Source of the DNA: Penaeus vannamei
Taxonomy: Eukaryota; Arthropoda; Malacostraca; Decapoda; Penaeidae
Assembly: GCF_042767895.1 (NCBI RefSeq)
Contig: NC_091582.1
Span: 22,293,516-22,341,015, forward strand
Length of the DNA: 47,500 bases
Direction of reading: 5' to 3'
In this document: positions 27,016 through 39,932 of the stretch, piece after piece
Layout: every line of letters begins with the position of its first letter
Numbering within the stretch: position 1 is the stretch's first letter
The notes under the pieces: model-generated
The model's input: the letters and a program-made list of their open reading frames with translations, nothing else
Told to the model about the DNA's origin: nothing
The model's database searches: none
Made by a program: the position numbers and the translations under genes

Positions 27016-29047
27016 TGCAAGGATGAACCTAGAATAATGAAATATAACTTGTGAGATGGAAAAGGATCAACGGATACGAACGATAAATACATAAATAACC
27101 TAAATAGATACATACATCTCTCTATCAATCTATCCATATGAGTGTATGTGTGTTTATGCATGTGCGTGTGTGGGTATCATCAGTGAACTGGAGGATCAAC
27201 ATGAACCGCTGTAGCTCTCCATCACATGGGAAGCAGTCAAGAGGAACGAGTAAACAAAGATGAGTTCCCAGGATTCTGTGTTCGGAGTTCTGGCTAACAA
27301 GGTGGACTATCTCTCCCATCTTTCCAGTTCCATTATACTTCCGCCAGAATCACTGAAGCAATCTGAATGACTGCATCAGTCTAGCTTTCCGAGAAATCCA
27401 CTGCTGTGCTGTCGACAGTCTCACCATATTCTTGGCTTGCTTCCCACGGTCATCCAATGGTCGTGGATCCCATTGTGCATGTATGTGTGCCTATATAAAT
27501 ATATATAATTAGATAGGTAAATGTGTCTTTATTTATATCAGTATTAATACTACACCTGTGCGTATGTAATATATGTGTGCACATGAGCGTATATTAAGTA
27601 TTCAAATATGGTATCATTTGTGCACTCTGAGGTTTCTCCATTCCGCAACACATATGCATCCTGTATCGTTTCCTCTATATCACAGCGTATCGTACAGCTG
27701 TTATGCTATCATCTTTATCAAACACAAGACATCAGGACTTTGGAAGTCGAACGTCACAAATTAGTGATTGGTCAGCAGGTATGTCGCTGCCAGGCATAAA
27801 AGGTGCGGTAAAACTCAGTTTATGCACGGCACTGTTGGAACCATATCCTGAACGTTTATATACTTGAACGACTTCTCTCTCTCACTCACCCTTACATTTC
27901 ACAACATACCTTCTTCATGATTAATAAGTCTCACCGATTAAACACCAATCCAATATCACTCTTTTCCTTCCACATTAACTGCTTCTATGCTAAATATTGA
28001 TGGAAAAATAATGTTATCTGTAGTAGGTGTCTGTACATTGATTATTATAATCTAATATTTATGCCAAGCCAACTGTTTAGGTTAACGCAGCGAAAGAGGT
28101 AACTAGTCCTTAAATTCTGGAAAAGATTCTCCAACGGCCACAGCTTACGTTATCGATAATAGTTCCTGACTTTTCTTCCGATGATGGTCACCTTACAGAG
28201 TTAAAGCAGCAAGCAGAATGCACTCTGATCAGGGTTGCCAATCAAGTTTTGCACAATAGTAACATTTTAAGCTACTGAAAAGTACCAAATCAGCAAAAAA
28301 GAACAACAAAATTCATGAAATTCAAACTCTAGCCTTGCGCACAATTACCTACTGTCCAAATATCTGGAATTCAACTAACAAAACCCAGATGCAGAAAGAA
28401 CAAAAGGCTCCCTCGCAAATGTTATCTTTAGATAAAACCGAACTTTTTGTTGTAACGGATTGCTGGTTGACAAGCGGTAATGCCGCTGCCAGGCGCAAAA
28501 GGTACGATGGAACTGTCGTACACCTCTATCTACGCACGAGTTGTGAGAATCGCAACTAGAACGTATAAATAATGGACGAACTCTCTCTCTATTATGTTTG
28601 GCAACATAATGTTCTTAACATTGTTTCTTCTATTGAATACCGATCCAACTGCACTTTTCCGTCCACATTATCATTTTATGCTCTACATACAAGGGAAAAT
28701 GTCATCCGTAGTTTGTGTCAGCACAAACATCATTTAACACTGATGCCGCACCAACACACTTGCGAATTGGTTAGGCTAAATCAGCAAGAAAGGCAACTTA
28801 GTTATTAAGTTATGGAAAAGATTCTCCAATGATCTTTTCTCTCGCTCACACACACACTAAAACAAACACACATTTAAACCAATAGATGACTAAGGCTTCT
28901 TCACTCCCTACCACCTATGCACGCAACACGTTTCTCATAAGAGAGAGAGGGATATGTACCGTACAACAGATATCTTCTTTTCAAACACTGGACGTTCGGA
29001 CTTCGTGACATGTAGATAGAATCAAAATTATTTTCTAAAAAATTGTG

Positions 29048-29175
29048 TTTCCCATTCGTTACGAGACGCTTCCCAAGGCATTGATGTCGATGACAAAAGG
29101 ATGAGGGCAAGTCAGATGTGTGAAGCTGAGCCACGCCCATCCTTTGCCGATTAAAGCCGACTCGAGCTGCCACCC

Positions 29176-29176
<1 letters not shown>
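29048..29176 (+). repeat. Dispersed repeat S in unit B
   Basis: Copy of 23226-23355 with a few substitutions, followed directly by a pure (CA)n tract. Confidence 0.85.

Positions 29177-29273
<97 letters not shown>
29176..29273. repeat. (CA)n microsatellite
   Basis: About 47 CA units. The same position in unit A holds only a poly-C run and five CA units, so it differs greatly in length between sister copies. Confidence 0.97.
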
Positions 29274-29274
<1 letters not shown>

Positions 29275-29308
29275 GCACATGCATATATATGTATACATGT
29301 ATATATAT

Positions 29309-30678
<1,370 letters not shown>

Positions 30679-31836
30679 CTGGGTCTGCGGGCGCCGGGCA
30701 GGGGCGTCTTTTCCGCCTTATACCTGATGAGTTCCTGGAATCTGACCGGATCTACGGGCGTCCTGGCAGGCGGCGCCCTTCCACTTCATCCTGGGTCGCT
30801 TATTTCTGACCAGCGGGCGCAAGCAATGGCATGGGACGCCATGTTTTGACAATAACATGGCGTCCATTTGTACAATGAGTATATAACTTGTTCATGTTAA
30901 TAGAGAGAGAGAGAGAAAGTTGTCTGCTTGTCAACTGAATGAAATAATGTATTTATGATAATTGTATGTGCCTTATTACTTGTGTGATATGAAAGGTTAT
31001 GATGATTACTTTTGTTAGGAATGAGGGTTATTCTATGCCTTGATGTGGATTAATAGTTTTTCTCTATTGAATATGGTGACATTTTCTCACATTTATGTAT
31101 AACATAGATTGTAATATATTTTTATTATAAGAATGTCATTTGTTCTGCATCATACAGTAGATAATTTCACAGACACCATTTGTGATGTATAGTTAATTCT
31201 GCAACTCAGAAACTTTATACGTTTGATATATTTATTCTGGTTGCAACTGTATTCTTTGTCTTTGTCTAACACATTATGGATATATACTTGATCTTTTGTT
31301 TGTCCACATGCCTCTCTGCCTTCCTCTTCCTCCCTAGTCGTGTGATTCTGTCTGAGGGACTTACCTCGTCCCTTTGAGGCCATTCACTGTATCAAGGAAC
31401 AGATTGGTGCTCTCGCATGTTTCTTTCCTTGGTTCCCCACCAGGAACCTTTTGGGGCTTCTTGATCTGGCTCAGAGAACTCTTGCGGACCTCTTGGTGTT
31501 TGTGAATTCCAGATCAGAAACCCATGGGGGTAAAACGGATCAACTTTTATGTGACGCACAAATATTGTCATTATGTGTGCAAGGATAATCAAAATGTAAC
31601 AACTCTGTTTATATATATTTATGGACCTGTAGGCTATGCATGACAATGTAATATTGGGGTCTTGGTCAAGTGCATCAAAGTTTATAAAAAATGTGAATAT
31701 CCGCGACGAAGTGGAAGCAAATCGTAAAGGTCCATTTGATCGCAGATCGTCCATTTGAATAAATTTCTGAGGGTCACCGATGGGTCTTAAAAAAATGCAA
31801 GTAAAAGTTTTTTTTACATGTTTTCTTTTACTTTTC

Positions 31837-31837
<1 letters not shown>

Positions 31838-31931
<94 letters not shown>
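31838..31931. repeat. (TA)n microsatellite
   Basis: TA tract with two CATA breaks, expanded from the short TATATATA at the same place in units A and B. Confidence 0.96.
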
Positions 31932-31933
<2 letters not shown>

Positions 31934-32080
31934 GTAAGCTCGAACATATAACTAGCATTAAAAAAAGGATTTGTTACTCCATGTCACTAAAAAAGGATGG
32001 GGAAGCACTACTATGCAATATCCTAAACATCAACCAACATATTTTGGATACTGGTAGAAAGGCAAATCGGGACAAAGTAG

Positions 32081-33071
32081 TTAAAGGTTTTCATTCAAGA
32101 AATTACAAATGCCGATCATGTCTTCCTCGCTTAGCACGTCCGGCTTTACTTTTCCTTGAAGACTCACAAACTCGTCATGGGAAACTAAACGGAGCTTGGC
32201 CTTGAGGACCTCCTCGCCGTCGTCCTTGTAGATTTTCTTCATACCCTCAAACGTCCATCCTTCAGTCGCCAGTCGCCAAGCATGGCTTTTGCTGATCACA
32301 TTTCCGTCATAGAGAGCCTTAAAACTGGTTCGAGCCCAGTATGTCCTCTCCTTATCCGCATGATACTCTTGGACACTCTCCACGGTCATGGAGTATTCCT
32401 GGAGGAGCTGCAGGTCGCAGTCTATAGCCTGCATGGCATTCCTTAACCTCCGGGCATTGTGACCGACCTTTCCTGGGCTTATCCTCTTGTCCTCGAAAAT
32501 AGCGAAGCCTCTTACGAACCCACGACAAATGCTGGTGAATGTTCCGTAAAGACCAACTTGTTTTAGCAACTTGACAAGGTTGCACGAGTCGTTCAGCATG
32601 AAGTCTTCCACCACGCAGACGACTGGTTCCTTTTCTTTGAGCCATTCCACCAGGAGAGTCAGTGCTGCCTCAAGTTCAAGAACGTCATCTTTAAGAATCG
32701 CTTCGCCTTTTTTCTTCATGGTTGATCCATCCCATTCAAGATCAGCGGCCCATTTAAGATACTGTCCATCCACGTATTTGGTACAAGTAGGCCTTACATA
32801 CGCATCCAGATAATCCTCTTAAAAGAAAGTGAGAAAAAATAGAATTTCGTAAACTACTTTTAAATTGACTCCGAATTAGCAGTCTGTGTCACGAAGGCTA
32901 CTTACCTTCAAACACAGCAGTGATCTGGGCGGGACATTTGCCCCAGTTTTTGCTCGTCCAGACAAGACCCAAGAAAACGATATTCATGTTTTCATCGATA
33001 ACTATCTGACGTGCTTTCGTCCCAATCAACTTCACTCCGGCTGCCTCCCGAACTTCCTGGTATTCTGCCAT
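32081..33071 (-). CDS. Uncharacterised protein, multi-copy family, copy C (300 aa)
   Basis: Exons 33071-32906 and 32817-32081 on the minus strand; donor GTAAGT instead of GTGAGT, same phase. The frame is open despite about 35 amino-acid differences from A in exon 2. One extra codon near 32463 (KVGHNARR against KVYNVRR) is an in-frame insertion. Retention of the frame at this divergence argues that the protein is, or was until recently, functional. Function unknown. Confidence 0.72.
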
Positions 33072-33388
33072 TGTGAGGATGAACCTAGAATAATATATAA
33101 TTTGTAAAAGGATTCAGAATAGAAGCTAAATAGATACATACATTTATCTGTTTGTCTATCAATGTATGTATATGTGTGTGTGTGTGTGGATATCATCATC
33201 AATGAATTGGAATTTCAACGTGAGCCGCTGTGGCTCTCCATCAGATGGGAAGTAGTCAGGGGTAACGACTTAGCAAAGCAAAGTTCCCAAGATTATTTCT
33301 TTGTTCACAGTTCCTTCTAACAAGGCGGGTTATCTCTCCCATTTTCCCAGTTGCACTGTACTTCCGCCACAATCATTGTAGCAATCGT

Positions 33389-33390
<2 letters not shown>

Positions 33391-33451
<61 letters not shown>

Positions 33452-33543
33452 GTAGAAAAACCCACAATGCACAAACTAGATCTAGTTTGTGCATTGTGGG
33501 TTTTTCTACCATAGTATCAACATGGTAGAGTGTTTTTCTATTC

Positions 33544-33606
<63 letters not shown>
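33391..33606. repeat. (TA)n tracts flanking a perfect palindrome
   Basis: TA runs at 33391-33448 and 33548-33606 frame a 62-bp perfect palindrome at 33450-33511. Confidence 0.96.
33450..33511. repeat. 62-bp perfect palindrome, no spacer
   Basis: A left arm of 31 bases (33450-33480), starting TGGTAGAAAAACCCACAATG, is followed immediately by its exact reverse complement (33481-33511). It could be a minimal foldback element inserted in TA-rich DNA. Confidence 0.95.
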
Positions 33607-33609
<3 letters not shown>

Positions 33610-33851
33610 GCCTACATTTATATCAATATCTGAGAGAAAGGTGGGTTGATAGACAGATTTGTAATATGTTCATGTTTTTACCCCTATGCGTATGTATGTA
33701 ATATATGTGTGCACAATGTGTATATTATGTATTCAGATATGTCCACATATTTGCATGTATCATTTGTGCGCTCTGAGGTGAGCTTTTAACTTGCAGGTCT
33801 ACATGTTATCGGTTATCATCTTCTCTTTCTTTATTTCTCTCTATTGTTTAG

Positions 33852-34031
33852 AAGCCCATCCGACCTGCTGACTCGACGGCCTCCAACTATGCTGAGCCAT
33901 CCACGCGATCCCAGAAAACAGACCCCGCCCCTACACACTCCCCCGCCTCGCCCATGTCAACTATGAGCCCTTTTGCCATGAGACTCAAAACCAACACGTC
34001 CAAGGAGACCAAGGTTGAAGCTTCTCCTTAA
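33852..34031 (+). CDS. Possible terminal exon of an unknown gene
   Basis: After a pyrimidine-rich tract and AG (33850-33851), 59 codons run open to a TAA at 34029-34031. They encode KPIRPADSTASNYAEPSTRS, then a Pro/Ser/Thr-rich stretch, and end SKETKVEASP. Just upstream the same frame has a stop, so splicing would be needed. Composition and the acceptor look like a real C-terminal exon with a low-complexity tail, but I recognise no family. It could also be the end of a retroelement protein. Homology between units C and D stops at about this acceptor. Confidence 0.38.
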   Translation, partial: KPIRPADSTASNYAEPSTRSQKTDPAPTHSPASPMSTMSPFAMRLKTNTSKETKVEASP

Positions 34032-35276
34032 GTAACACTTAAACAAAGCTTTAGAAACACAAAGACAAAACAGGAATACTAGACAAGTCGAGCAATTTGA
34101 TCCGAACCACCAAAGGGTAGAAACAGCTCAGCAGCAGGTGCAAGGGGCTACCGTGTAGCGACCGCATAATTAACCGCAAGATTAAGAAAATAGCTCACTG
34201 CCCCCACCCATTAACGTATGGAAACGTTTGAGTTATTGTTGTGAGGTGATACAGTGTAAAGGAAGAGTGAAGGGAACGGAAAGATAGGGAGTGTATGTGT
34301 GTGTGTGAGAGAGAGAGAGGTGTGTATCTGTAGTGTGCGAGAGTACGGTAGACGTGTTTTGAGCCGAGAGGAGACGTGTACTGGGGAAAGGTCTCCCGAA
34401 CGCAGATTGGTCCCGCAATGTTTTACTTATCATGAGACTGGTCTAGTCTTTCCTTCCTTTTAACACCCTTGAGCCTTACTCTTTGATCACAATACTGAGA
34501 GGTATCACTCTAAATCTTGAAATACTCTTGATTTATTAAAACAAAATCATAAGAACATCAAGAACACAGACATAAAACTAAAATGAACTTGAACATAAAA
34601 CAAACGTAAAACACTAGAACACGAACATAAAACACCAACGTATAACTAAAACTAACACGGACATAAAACATGAAAATGAACGTAAAACACAAACAAACAC
34701 GGGATTAAAACACAAACACAAAACACCAAAACAATGATAAAACAAGAAAATAACTAAAACACGTAAACACAAGTACACATTAAAAAAAAAAAACTAAATT
34801 AAAATGAGAGGCACCGGTCTTTTAGATCACCTAAGCATTACTAAATAAAAATCATGAATGTTTCCTGTTACCTAAAAGAGATAAAACTCGCAACCACTTA
34901 TCTTTCGAGGAAGGAGGGCCATTGCGGGGTTCCTCAAGCGACCTCTTCCAGCCGTGACCCAAGGACCAATCCCTTTATTCTTGCCTCTCCTGTTTCGTTT
35001 TTAGCTCGGTGGCGCGAAAAAGTGAATTAAGGAATTGAATCTCACAAGTTATTAATTATTAAAAAGCCCCATAAGAAAATTAAGATTAGCAAAATAACTA
35101 TGTAAAAGAATGCAAAAGAACTATAATAGTGAATTAAAAATAAAACAATAAAAGGGAGACGCGTAGCCTCGGGGCGAATTCGCAGCGTCCTCACCCCGCG
35201 GAGATAAAAAGGGTCGCTTAGCACTGCCCTTCGAGATCTCTTTCGATTTTTTTTATTATGCCTGCGGGAGAGTGTT

Positions 35277-35320
<44 letters not shown>

Positions 35321-35525
35321 ATTACGTCGTGGTCACGGCGAAATCAGTGATTCACGACAACCGCACTACCCCCCCCCCTCCTCCAGTAGTGTCACCAGTC
35401 ATCATGAACAACTATGCAGGACGAGCAAAGCCCACACAAGAAACAAGCAAACACAAGACGTTACTCAAAGGGATACTCAAATAATTATGTCAAGAAACAA
35501 GAAAATATCAGTCAGAGGACAGTGA
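34032..35525. other. No gene seen; possible 3' UTR then repeats
   Basis: The first part may be 3' UTR of the exon above. 34545-34790 is an A/C-rich degenerate repeat built on ACATAAAAC. A pure T run lies at 35280-35316. No convincing coding frame was seen. Confidence 0.5.
34545..34790. repeat. Degenerate ACATAAAAC-type repeat
   Basis: About 20 loosely spaced copies of ATAAAAC or GTAAAAC motifs separated by AAC/CAC-rich words, ending in an A run. Confidence 0.7.
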
Positions 35526-38165
35526 ACGTCAAAGCCGTTAAAGGAAACAGATCGTCCTAACAGCCACCCAGACACAAACGAAGAGAACATACAACACCAC
35601 TTGTCTGAAAAGTTTCAGAACATTTCCAGTGTCAAAGTCCACAAGGCAGTGTTGCACGACAACTACACCAGTTTCCCGGTGTCAGTATGGGGAAAGAACA
35701 TAAAGCCCGATCTATTTATCCCGGCAATGTTTAAGTGTTCTTAAACAAAAACAAGTACAAACGCTATCAGAATGTTTGATCAGGCTACCCCGTCAGCGTG
35801 ACGTGACTAGATCGCGTCATAAAAATAGAACATATAAATGGACATTTTGAAGAAAATAAAATGCTAGTTGAGGAGAGAAACATGGATATAATATGCATTA
35901 GTCAAAGTGGAGGAATATGGATATAAGTATGGGATACCCTGAAGTCAAACAGGATATCTGCTAAAACAGTTAGCAGTTCTGCCTTAGGTGTCTGGATTAC
36001 CGTACAGAGCAACTGTCTATAGGCCCGTCCATGCAAACTCTGATTCTTTTAAATATCGTGAACAGATTTTAGAGAAATGTCTTTATCTTATGTGACTTAA
36101 ATGATGATTTGACAAAATCATCATCAAAACCAATTTGATTTCTGTAAGATAAGTAAGAAAAATATACTTAGGTACATGGATCTAATCGGTAAGAATTAAA
36201 CTATGTCCTCAAAACAACCAGTATCTTTTGGTGTTCCACAAAGATCTGTTTTAGGTCCTTTTCACAATTTCCATAGATGATTCATCAACCATAACTCATA
36301 ACTGCTTCTCAGTGCAGTACGCCGATGATTCAGTTTCTTTACAGTGACTCAGTAAACAATTTATATACATTAATAAGCAACACCCAACAGACTTTTCCAC
36401 AGGCAAAAATACATTTTACAGAAATGGCCTTAAACTAAATCCACATAAAACTCAATGTGCTAATTTTTCTACAACATACGCCGAACGGATCGCGAAGATT
36501 TCGGTATCGTTGGATTCCTCTCTACATTGTAATTATATTGGGTTTAATTGCACAGAAACTTTCCCATCAGCAACACGCTTGGCCCTCATAGCAGGGGAGG
36601 GCATGAACTGTTCCAGGGAAAATGCGGAGTTAAATAACACTAATAATCTAACGCTTACAACATAATTATAAATCACATCACTATTCATGCAAGGAGTGCG
36701 CCCTCCGCCCGCCCTCCTACGCCACCAAGGAAACAAAGAATCCTCCATCTATTCATGGCAGGATAAAGCGCATATGAACTAGACGCGGTGCGGACACGGT
36801 ACTGCATAATCTAGGATATATAAGGTACTGTCCTTATTGATAGATACCGCTGAGGGTTGGTAGGGTGCTCAGTTGATGCTGAAGGTGATGGAGGTGACTA
36901 GTGGCGACCTCGCACATAATGTCGTTTTAAAGTACGAGCACCCTCTACACACAGTCATCGTGGTTTCCAGAAGGGAGACTCGATTTCGAAGCTACATTTT
37001 TATGCAATAGATGACACAGTTAGTACAGTATCTAAATGGGATAATTACTGCCATCTAGTGGCTAACCCTGCCATACATCTTACAAATGAATGTGCAAGTT
37101 TTCACTACATCATCACGCCACGCCACAGGTTATCGGCGTCCCCTCGGGAACTGCGCACAACCTGCCGAGGAGAGTGGGCCACCGCCGGATCTACGGTTCA
37201 TCAGGATTATACTACAATCTTTTCAGTAACCTTGTAATTGTCTAATGCTCTGTCCTGTCGTATATGCGTGGTGGATTGCTTGTCTTCCGGGCCCCCTGCA
37301 GTATACATTGCAACGACTTATTCATAGTTTATCAATTATATACAGTCCTATTTTGTGTATTATATTGTTATTTAACCCCGCATTTTCCCTAGAACTATTC
37401 ATGTCCTCCCCTGCAATTGGGGCAAAGCTTGTCGCATATTTGCATTGTATACAGTGACAGCAATCCAACGACACTAATATCGTCGCTATCCGGTTGGTGA
37501 ACCTAAAATTTCCCGGTGACACAGTTATAGAATTTGAAGACTGCTGTATCAGATTGAACACTTCAGTGGAAAATCAAGAAGTACAATTAGACAGATTTAT
37601 GCCATCTGTACCACACGTTGACAAGATAAACAGGACAGTAATGGGTACACTGGCATATCTAAATCACAATAAATCAAATCACTATTGAAACTAGAATCAC
37701 GTTTGTGCAACCTCTAGCCATATGCAAAATTAACTTCTGTCCAAATATTTGGGGTTCAACTAACAAAACCCAGATGTAGAAAGTACAAAAATGACAAAAC
37801 TTTACTGCAAGAGTTGCATTAGGTGATATTAGTAAATTTGATCACATCACCCAGCATATTCAAACATTTAAATGGTTAAAAGTCCATTCTAAATGTAGTT
37901 ATGATACATGCGTTTTAATTTACAAACTGTTTCAAGGGAATTATCCACAAAGGTTATTGCTAACTGTAGCGAACAACTTAGGTCTCCAAATACATCAGGC
38001 AAATTCTATGTGAATAGATCGAATGCAAGGAGTCACATGTGCAAATACGTGGACACAAGATGTGGAACATGCTATCAAGTAATGTTAGAGACCTTGCCAG
38101 TTTCTGTAATTTCAAAACGAAATTACGAGAACACCTCTTCAATATTCAACCGTAAATATAGATGT
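35526..38165 (+). mobile_element. Decayed CR1/jockey-like LINE, interrupted by a DNA element
   Basis: Plus-strand remnants in order: an open frame 35526-35744 (HHLSEKFQNISSV, FPVSVWGKN); endonuclease pieces (EERNMDIICIS near 35880, FILCDLNDDL near 36090); RT pieces (GVPQ, SVLG near 36230, YADDSVSL near 36320). After a 1.0 kb insertion come the C-terminal parts: FPGDTVIEFED (37510), DKINRTVMGTLAYLNHNKSN (37622), KWLKVHSKC and HMCKYVDTRCGT (38035). Many stops and frameshifts; non-functional. The clade call rests on motif style only. Confidence 0.7.
36481..37497. mobile_element. 1.0 kb inverted-repeat DNA transposon, non-autonomous
   Basis: The left end (36481 on) and the reverse complement of the right end (37497 back) match over roughly 150 bases, sharing TCGTTGGATT, GCAGGGGAGG, CATGAA and AGGGAAAATGCGG. 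The same blocks occur in the 14982-15457 element, so they are one family. It interrupts a LINE. No transposase frame and no clear target duplication. Confidence 0.75.
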
Positions 38166-38872
38166 TTTATTTAGAGAATAACATTGTAATTAATGGAAGA
38201 AAGTATCTTGACTTTGACTAAAACACTAAACATAAACACACCAAAAGACAAAAACATTCTGGTACATAACAATAGTTAGGCAACACTAAATAAAATAAAT
38301 GAGCATGCAGTATGTCGCATCACTCACAGACACTTATATGGAGACGTGATACTGCACCAGTAAACTGAAACAGACTGACTGATACATGATAAAGGCTCCC
38401 CCACTTCGTATCACATACGTGTCTGGTCTTAAACGCGTTTTTCCCCATCACATCCGTATCGTACAACTGTTATCTTCTTTGGTCAAAACTCTAGACGTTC
38501 GGACTTTGTGATGTTATTACAGATTGCTGGTTGGCAAGCGGTCATGACGCTGCCAGGCGCAAAGGGTGGGATGCAACTGTCGTGCACCTCAAACTACGCA
38601 CGAAGTTGTGAGAATTGCATCCAGAACGTGTATATAATTGAGCAACTCTCTCTCTCTGTCATGGAGCTTTGCTCCATCACCAAAGTATGACACGAATAAA
38701 GAATCACTCTATAAAGTACATATAAACGGGTGGCGTCAGCGGAACCCGTTCCACCTCGTAATAAGGGGTGGTAAAAAATTAAAAAAAAAAATTTAAAAAA
38801 TCTCACAGAAACACAAACACAAACACTAAAACAGAAACACACACTGAGGCTTACCATAAGTTAGGCAAACTA

Positions 38873-38902
38873 TACACACACACACATATGTGTGTGTGTG
38901 TA
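38873..38902. repeat. 30-bp (CA)n(TG)n palindrome
   Basis: CACACACATATGTGTGTG centred at 38887/38888, a perfect inverted repeat by virtue of its dinucleotide content. Confidence 0.85.
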
Positions 38903-38996
38903 ATATAACATACAATATTTCAAATAACTAACAGGCATTTATATGGAGACGTGATACCTAACCGTGACTGAAACAGACTGACTGATACAAGACGAA

Positions 38997-39100
38997 GGGC
39001 GTCTTCTGTACGTGCCCTAAAAGTTAAACCAGCAAGTAATGTGAATTTGGATTAAACTTTATTCTGGATTTAACTTTTAAACCGCGTACAGAAGGCGCCC
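38997..39100. mobile_element. 104-bp foldback element
   Basis: Ends GGGCGTCTTCTGTAC and, inverted, GGGCGCCTTCTGTAC. It interrupts a stretch that is continuous in the related block at 38380-38400 (GATACATGATAAAGGCT), which acts as an empty site. The target duplication is 2-3 bases (AA or nearly GAA/AAA). A related element lies at 14486-14620. Confidence 0.8.
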
Positions 39101-39420
39101 AAAGGCTTCCTCACTCGCGTCTTATCCTATAAGTGTTTTCTCCTTATCACTCAAGTACCGTGCAACTGCTATCTTCTTTAGCAAACACCAGACGTTCGGA
39201 CTTCGTGACGTTGCAGATGAAATTCTATTATTTATTTATTTAGTAAAAATTGTGCTTCCCATTCGTCACGAGACGCTTCCCAAGGCATTGATGTCGATGA
39301 CAGAAGGATGAGGGCAAGTCGGATGTGTGAAGCTGAGCCACGCCCATCTTTTGCCGATTAACGCCGACTCAAGCTGCCGCCCGACACGCAGACGCGCGCG
39401 CGCACACACACACACACACA

Positions 39421-39840
39421 TAAGGAAGAGAAAGAGAGAGGGAGGAAGACAGAAAGGGGGGGGGGAGATGGGATGGAGAGAGAGAGAGAGAATGGGAGGG
39501 AGGAAGAGCGAGAGTGGATGAGAGCTAGAAAACAGCGGAAAGGTGAATAAGTAAGAAAAAAAGCATGAGAACGAGCGAGAGAGACGAAAGAAAGAAAGAA
39601 AGAGAGAGTGTGTGTTAAGGGGAGTCAAAGAGAGTGTGTGTGAGGGAGAGTGCGAGGGAAATAGAGAAGAGAGAGAGAGGAGGGAGAGAGGGAGGTAGAG
39701 AGAGAGAGAGAGAAAGATAGAGAGAGAGAGAGAGGAGGGAGGGAGGTAGAGAGAGAGAAAGAGGAGGGAGGGAGGTAGAGAGAGAAAGAGGAGGGAGGGA
39801 GGTAGAGAGAGAGAGGAGGGAGGACGAGAAGCAAAGAGTA
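39421..39840. repeat. Polypurine tract
   Basis: About 420 bases, nearly all A and G on the plus strand, with repeated GAGGGAGGGAGGTAGAGA units in its second half (39680-39830). Confidence 0.95.
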
Positions 39841-39873
39841 GGGAAAGTCTGAGGGACCAATCACTTGCTTCTC

Positions 39874-39879
<6 letters not shown>

Positions 39880-39932
<53 letters not shown>
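39880..39932. repeat. (CA)n(TA)n microsatellite
   Basis: Short CA then TA run, directly next to the tail of the RTE element. Confidence 0.96.

Larger units (their letters stand above)
30842..33860. repeat. Tandem segmental duplication, unit C (truncated, diverged)
   Basis: Third direct copy, more diverged than A is from B. It holds the conserved block, the gene and sequence to about 33860. Its right part (33720-33860) matches the inverted unit D rather than A and B, which share a deletion of about 0.4 kb there. It lacks the R and S repeats and the purine tract. Confidence 0.85.
38325..39840. repeat. Gene-less fragment of the duplicated unit
   Basis: It contains an R repeat (38450-38662, ending in CT repeats), a second diverged block (38925-39190) and an S repeat (39255-39382), then CA repeats and a purine tract (39421-39840). 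These are the modules found to the right of the gene in units A and B, in the same orientation, but without the gene. Confidence 0.75.
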
